This document shows positions 36,514-39,320 of a stretch of DNA of 39,320 nt, one piece after another. The position numbers and the translations under genes are program-made. Every line of letters starts with the position of its first letter. The first letter of the stretch is position 1. The notes beneath the pieces are model-generated. The model was not told the origin of the DNA. It worked only from the letters and a program-made list of their open reading frames with translations, and searched no databases. Origin of the DNA: Nitrincola sp. A-D6 (GTDB lineage Bacteria; Pseudomonadota; Gammaproteobacteria; Pseudomonadales; Balneatricaceae); assembly GCF_000764495.1 (NCBI RefSeq), contig NZ_JRLB01000043.1, positions 1-39,320 on the forward strand, in the 5' to 3' direction.

Positions 36514-37002
36514 TTAATTGCTTTTGTTTTCGTCCTTGTCATATTCATTTATGGCTTTTTCCCATGCCTCACTCATAGAGCCATAGGCATTTGAAAATCC
36601 TGCTTTCATTTGATCCCAGGCGCTATCCGTGCTGTTTTTTAAGCCACCATACCATTCTGATAGTTTATTTCTTTGCTCTTGCAATGCTTGCATATTGTCA
36701 CGTGTTGCTTGACGTGCTGTCTGGCTCATTTCATCCCAGTTTTCATCAATGCTACTTTGAAGTGTAGCGATTCGCTCATCCAGCGTTTTGAGCATTTGTT
36801 CAGTTGCATTAACCGCTTCATCACGTTGCTCAACTGAATATTCTTGCAGCGTGTCGATTAGCTCCTGAGTCTCTTCCTGGATTTCCTGAGTTGTAACGTT
36901 ATTATCTTGATTGCTTTTATTAGCTTCAGTTTGCGCATAAATGGCAGGTGTGAAGCAAACAGCTGTGACTATGCATGTTGCAATAATTGATTGTTTTTTC
37001 AT
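36514..37002 (-). CDS. Exported coiled-coil protein, paralogue of the next gene
   Basis: The 162-residue protein has a signal peptide (cleavage after AIYA) and then a nearly continuous helical, charged sequence with heptad character (TLDERIATLQSSIDENWDEM, LQEQRNKLSEWYGG). It is predicted to be periplasmic. The C-terminal STDSAWDQMKAGFSNAYGSM closely parallels DSAWEDLTAGIDSAWDSF in the upstream neighbour, so the two share a tail motif. No family name is recognised with confidence; they resemble stress-induced coiled-coil proteins. It lies 58 bases downstream of the paralogue in the same direction. Confidence 0.8.
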   Translation of the reverse strand: MKKQSIIATCIVTAVCFTPAIYAQTEANKSNQDNNVTTQEIQEETQELIDTLQEYSVEQRDEAVNATEQMLKTLDERIATLQSSIDENWDEMSQTARQATRDNMQALQEQRNKLSEWYGGLKNSTDSAWDQMKAGFSNAYGSMSEAWEKAINEYDKDENKSN

Positions 37003-37060
37003 ATGGCATTATTCCTTTAAGATTTAGAAAACGACGGCGTTATACTCGTGCTTTAACCTG

Positions 37061-37348
37061 TTACTTGAAACGTGATCTGGCTGACTTAACCGCATGGCTA
37101 AATGAATCCCAGGCACTGTCTATACCGGCGGTGAGGTCTTCCCAGGCACTATCACTGGCTTCGCGTAATTCTTTTAATTTACTGTTAGCCTTCTCCCGCA
37201 TGGCGCGCAGCTCTTCAATTTGCTTCTGGTACTCAAGCTGAGCGTCGGCTTCGGCGGCGTTAGCCTTGGCTTTCAGTTTGTCAATTTCTGCGTTCCATTC
37301 ATCTAACTGAGATTGCAGTTTCTTTTCATAAGCTTCTCTTTTGCTCAT
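37061..37348 (-). CDS. Cytoplasmic coiled-coil protein, Sll1863-like
   Basis: The 95-residue highly charged helical protein has no signal peptide (MSKREAYEKKLQSQLDEWNA start) and regular heptads through KLKAKANAAEADAQLEYQKQ. It ends with EASDSAWEDLTAGIDSAW and SRFK. This is typical of Sll1863-like stress coiled-coil proteins; function is unknown. AAGGAG lies eight bases before the ATG. It is first in a minus-strand pair with the exported paralogue, and its leader contains a long inverted repeat. Confidence 0.82.
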   Translation of the reverse strand: MSKREAYEKKLQSQLDEWNAEIDKLKAKANAAEADAQLEYQKQIEELRAMREKANSKLKELREASDSAWEDLTAGIDSAWDSFSHAVKSARSRFK

Positions 37349-37377
37349 TTGAGATCTCCTTTGTTGTTGGGCTCTCC

Positions 37378-37434
37378 AGGAGACTGTTGGACTTAGCCGA
37401 TCGTAGCGAGGGACAGTCCAGCAGCCTCCTGGTG
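37378..37434 (-). repeat. Imperfect 18-bp inverted repeat in the leader of the coiled-coil gene
   Basis: CCAGGAGACTGTTGGACT (37378-37395) and AGTCCAGCAGCCTCCTGG (37417-37434) pair at 16 of 18 positions around a 21-base spacer. It lies 30 bases upstream of the coiled-coil gene start and could form a stable mRNA leader hairpin or an operator. The rest of the 220-base gap holds the promoters of this gene and the divergent diguanylate cyclase. Confidence 0.6.
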
Positions 37435-37568
37435 CTTAACCTTCGACAGCTTAGACTAGGTTATCAGGGTCACGTTCACTGTTTTTTGACCATTCTTCTG
37501 AGACAGAACAATATCGAGTGTCTATAGTGTAGTATATACGATTAAAAATACTGACTTTTCCGAGTTTT

Positions 37569-39287
37569 ATGTTGATGACTATTCGTTTTAGTGGGTTTTG
37601 GATTGTTGTTTTACTTCTATTCCTTGGATCGAATAGTTTCGCGGATGAAAAACCGTTTTCTCTGGACCAGGGCTGGGAGTATCGCTGGGGTGACTCCCCC
37701 GTGTCGGCAGAAGGCGTACCCGTCTGGACAGTTGAGCCTGAGAGCGTATCAGACTGGCATGCCATTGATTTTCCATCTAATCCACCTGACCGTTCAGGGA
37801 ATCAGCATGTCTGGTACCGCATTGTTTTACCGGATCTGAATGCCTATCTTGATCCGGTTGTGTATATCAACAGTATTGATCTGATTGCACAGGTTTATCT
37901 TGAAGATCAACTCATCTATCAATTTGGTGAGTTTGATGATCAGGGGCGTGGGCAATTTGCGGGTTGGCCCTGGCATATGATCAGCCTGCCGAAAGACGCT
38001 GGCGGACAAACACTCTACTTCCGTATCTATTCAGACTATACCGATATAGGCCTCTGGGGAGAGGTCAGTCTGTTTGAGCGGGCTGATTTGTTGCTGGAGG
38101 TACTGAATAACTCACTGAAAAGCCTTATTAGCAGTATCGCCGCTGTTTTGATTGCGTTTCTGGCGTTCACCCTGGCCATATTAAAAGGCCAGCGCCGACG
38201 CGTGTTGAGCATAGGTTTATTCTCACTGGCCTCTGCGGGGATGCTTCTGGGTGAAAGTCAGGCGCGTCAGCTACTTTTTGATGCTCCGTTATTCTGGGTA
38301 TATCTCGCGGCGGGATCCTACTATTTTCTGCCTGTTGCGATGGGGATATTGTTGGCGCCCGGGTTTCAAAACAGATCACGGCAATGGATGACCCGCATCT
38401 GGCAACTACATCTTCTTTACCTTGTGATAGCCATTGGGCTTTCGCTGCTGGGTTGGATTAATCTGTCGATCACCTATCCGGTGTTTGATGGGCTTTTTGC
38501 ACTCACCCTGTTTATAACCTTTATTTTGATAGTAAAAAATATCTGGCATATGCCGTTTGTAGATAAGTATATTGTTGTGGCCTATACCGTGCTGGCGCTG
38601 TTGTTGCTTGAAGATATGGCTGTCGCGCATGGATTTCTGCACTGGAGAAGGGTGCCTGTGAGTTACGGTATCCTGCTGTTCTCTGCAACCGTAGTATTGA
38701 TATCCGTATTGTATTTCAGCTACTTGCAAGTCAGGTTACGCGTGCTTAATGAGTCGTTGGAGCTGAAAGTTAAACAGCGTACAGAAGCGCTGGAAAAATT
38801 GTCCTATGAAGACAGTCTGACAGGGTTAAAGAACCGCCGTTTTTTCGATGAATTTTTCAGTTTTCATGCGGCAACTGCTTTACGAACTAAGCTACCGCTT
38901 ACTTTGGTGATGTGTGACCTGGATTACTTTAAACAGTTTAACGATACCTACGGCCATCCTGCAGGTGATGCCGTGCTGAAGCTATTTGCTGATCTTTTAA
39001 GAGAGAACTTCAGAGACACGGATCTTGTGTGTCGATTAGGTGGTGAAGAGTTCGTGATTCTGCTGCCTAATACAGATAGTTGTGAGGCAAAAGATAAAAT
39101 TCAGTTGCTATTAACTCAGACAAGGGAGCATGAAATCTACCACGAAGGTCAGTCATGTGGCTATGTATCTGTCTCGGCAGGCTTAGCCAGTTGGCCTGAG
39201 CAGACAGATGACCCGGACAGACTGATGATGCTTGCAGACAAAGCACTTTATGCAGCTAAGGAATCTGGGCGTGACCGAGTGGGGTAA
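37569..39287 (+). CDS. 7TM-DISM diguanylate cyclase (GGDEF)
   Basis: The 572-residue protein has a signal peptide (SNSFADE), a periplasmic 7TMR-DISM extracellular domain (VWYRIVLPDLNAYLDPVVYI near 90, FRIYSDYTDIGLWG near 162), seven hydrophobic helices at about 185-395, a short coiled coil (LNESLELKVKQRTEALEKLS) and a C-terminal GGDEF domain. The domain begins YEDSLTGLKNRRFF and has the active-site GGEEF motif with an RDTD inhibitory site five residues upstream, so it should be an active, product-inhibited c-di-GMP synthase. Its sensor class often binds carbohydrates or other small molecules. It is complete and ends 33 bases before the window edge. Confidence 0.93.
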   Translation: MLMTIRFSGFWIVVLLLFLGSNSFADEKPFSLDQGWEYRWGDSPVSAEGVPVWTVEPESVSDWHAIDFPSNPPDRSGNQHVWYRIVLPDLNAYLDPVVYINSIDLIAQVYLEDQLIYQFGEFDDQGRGQFAGWPWHMISLPKDAGGQTLYFRIYSDYTDIGLWGEVSLFERADLLLEVLNNSLKSLISSIAAVLIAFLAFTLAILKGQRRRVLSIGLFSLASAGMLLGESQARQLLFDAPLFWVYLAAGSYYFLPVAMGILLAPGFQNRSRQWMTRIWQLHLLYLVIAIGLSLLGWINLSITYPVFDGLFALTLFITFILIVKNIWHMPFVDKYIVVAYTVLALLLLEDMAVAHGFLHWRRVPVSYGILLFSATVVLISVLYFSYLQVRLRVLNESLELKVKQRTEALEKLSYEDSLTGLKNRRFFDEFFSFHAATALRTKLPLTLVMCDLDYFKQFNDTYGHPAGDAVLKLFADLLRENFRDTDLVCRLGGEEFVILLPNTDSCEAKDKIQLLLTQTREHEIYHEGQSCGYVSVSAGLASWPEQTDDPDRLMMLADKALYAAKESGRDRVG

Positions 39288-39320
39288 AGCGTTTAGTGGC
39301 TTGCAAGCCTGAGACTGCCA

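Overview
The window looks like chromosomal DNA of a marine or aquatic gammaproteobacterium. The evidence is GltX of the Pseudomonas/Oceanospirillales type, a TRAP-type DctPQM transporter, YbaK, YaiI, Tas, RsuA and SelO proteins of gammaproteobacterial type, and several c-di-GMP and chemotaxis proteins. Species cannot be fixed from the sequence alone. Most of the window is compact core or near-core DNA, with two clearly mobile regions.

Layout. 61-1975: ybaK, a UPF0178 gene and a panE-like reductase form a tight plus-strand run. 1963-7629: a DUF1989 gene diverges from a chemotaxis receptor gene across a perfect 9-bp inverted repeat, followed on the minus strand by a large sensor (NMT1 periplasmic domain, TM helix, GAF, PAS, GGDEF). 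7754-9769: an EamA exporter and a ZIP metal transporter. 9811-12721: a DctPQM TRAP transporter operon. 12877-17474: a PQQ-type aldose dehydrogenase, an EAL-HDOD protein, another EamA transporter and a Tas-type aldo/keto reductase.

17637-20619 is a complete ISL3-family insertion element with 24-bp terminal inverted repeats and a perfect 8-bp target duplication (CAAATCTG). Besides the transposase it carries a metal-efflux-type permease with a cysteine-rich loop and a divergent ArsR-family regulator, so it is a transposable metal-response cassette. 20668-25457 returns to chromosomal genes: a lipoprotein hydrolase, a YebE-like protein, a SLAC1/TehA-type transporter, a candidate minus-strand small RNA, gltX and tRNA-Ala(GGC). 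Immediately after the tRNA lie what looks like an integrase N-terminal remnant, an unrecognised acidic protein, a DUF2189 membrane protein and a remnant of an IS21-type IstB gene. Together these mark an eroded integration site at the tRNA.

27544-30231 is a minus-strand group of ppiC, selO and a HAD phosphatase. 30530-34997 holds three co-directional genes: a CocE/NonD-type hydrolase, an ATP-grasp ligase and a two-pore-type ion channel protein. This is the most interesting candidate functional cluster of unknown role. 35004-39287 holds rsuA, a DUF1523 protein, two related coiled-coil stress-like proteins (one exported, one cytoplasmic) and a 7TM diguanylate cyclase.

Reading-frame quality. Nine genes are broken by single-base indels, eleven in all, mostly next to short homopolymers. 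In each case adding or removing one base restores a full-length family member of the expected size. The simplest reading is residual homopolymer error in the assembly, so these genes are annotated over their full span and not as pseudogenes.
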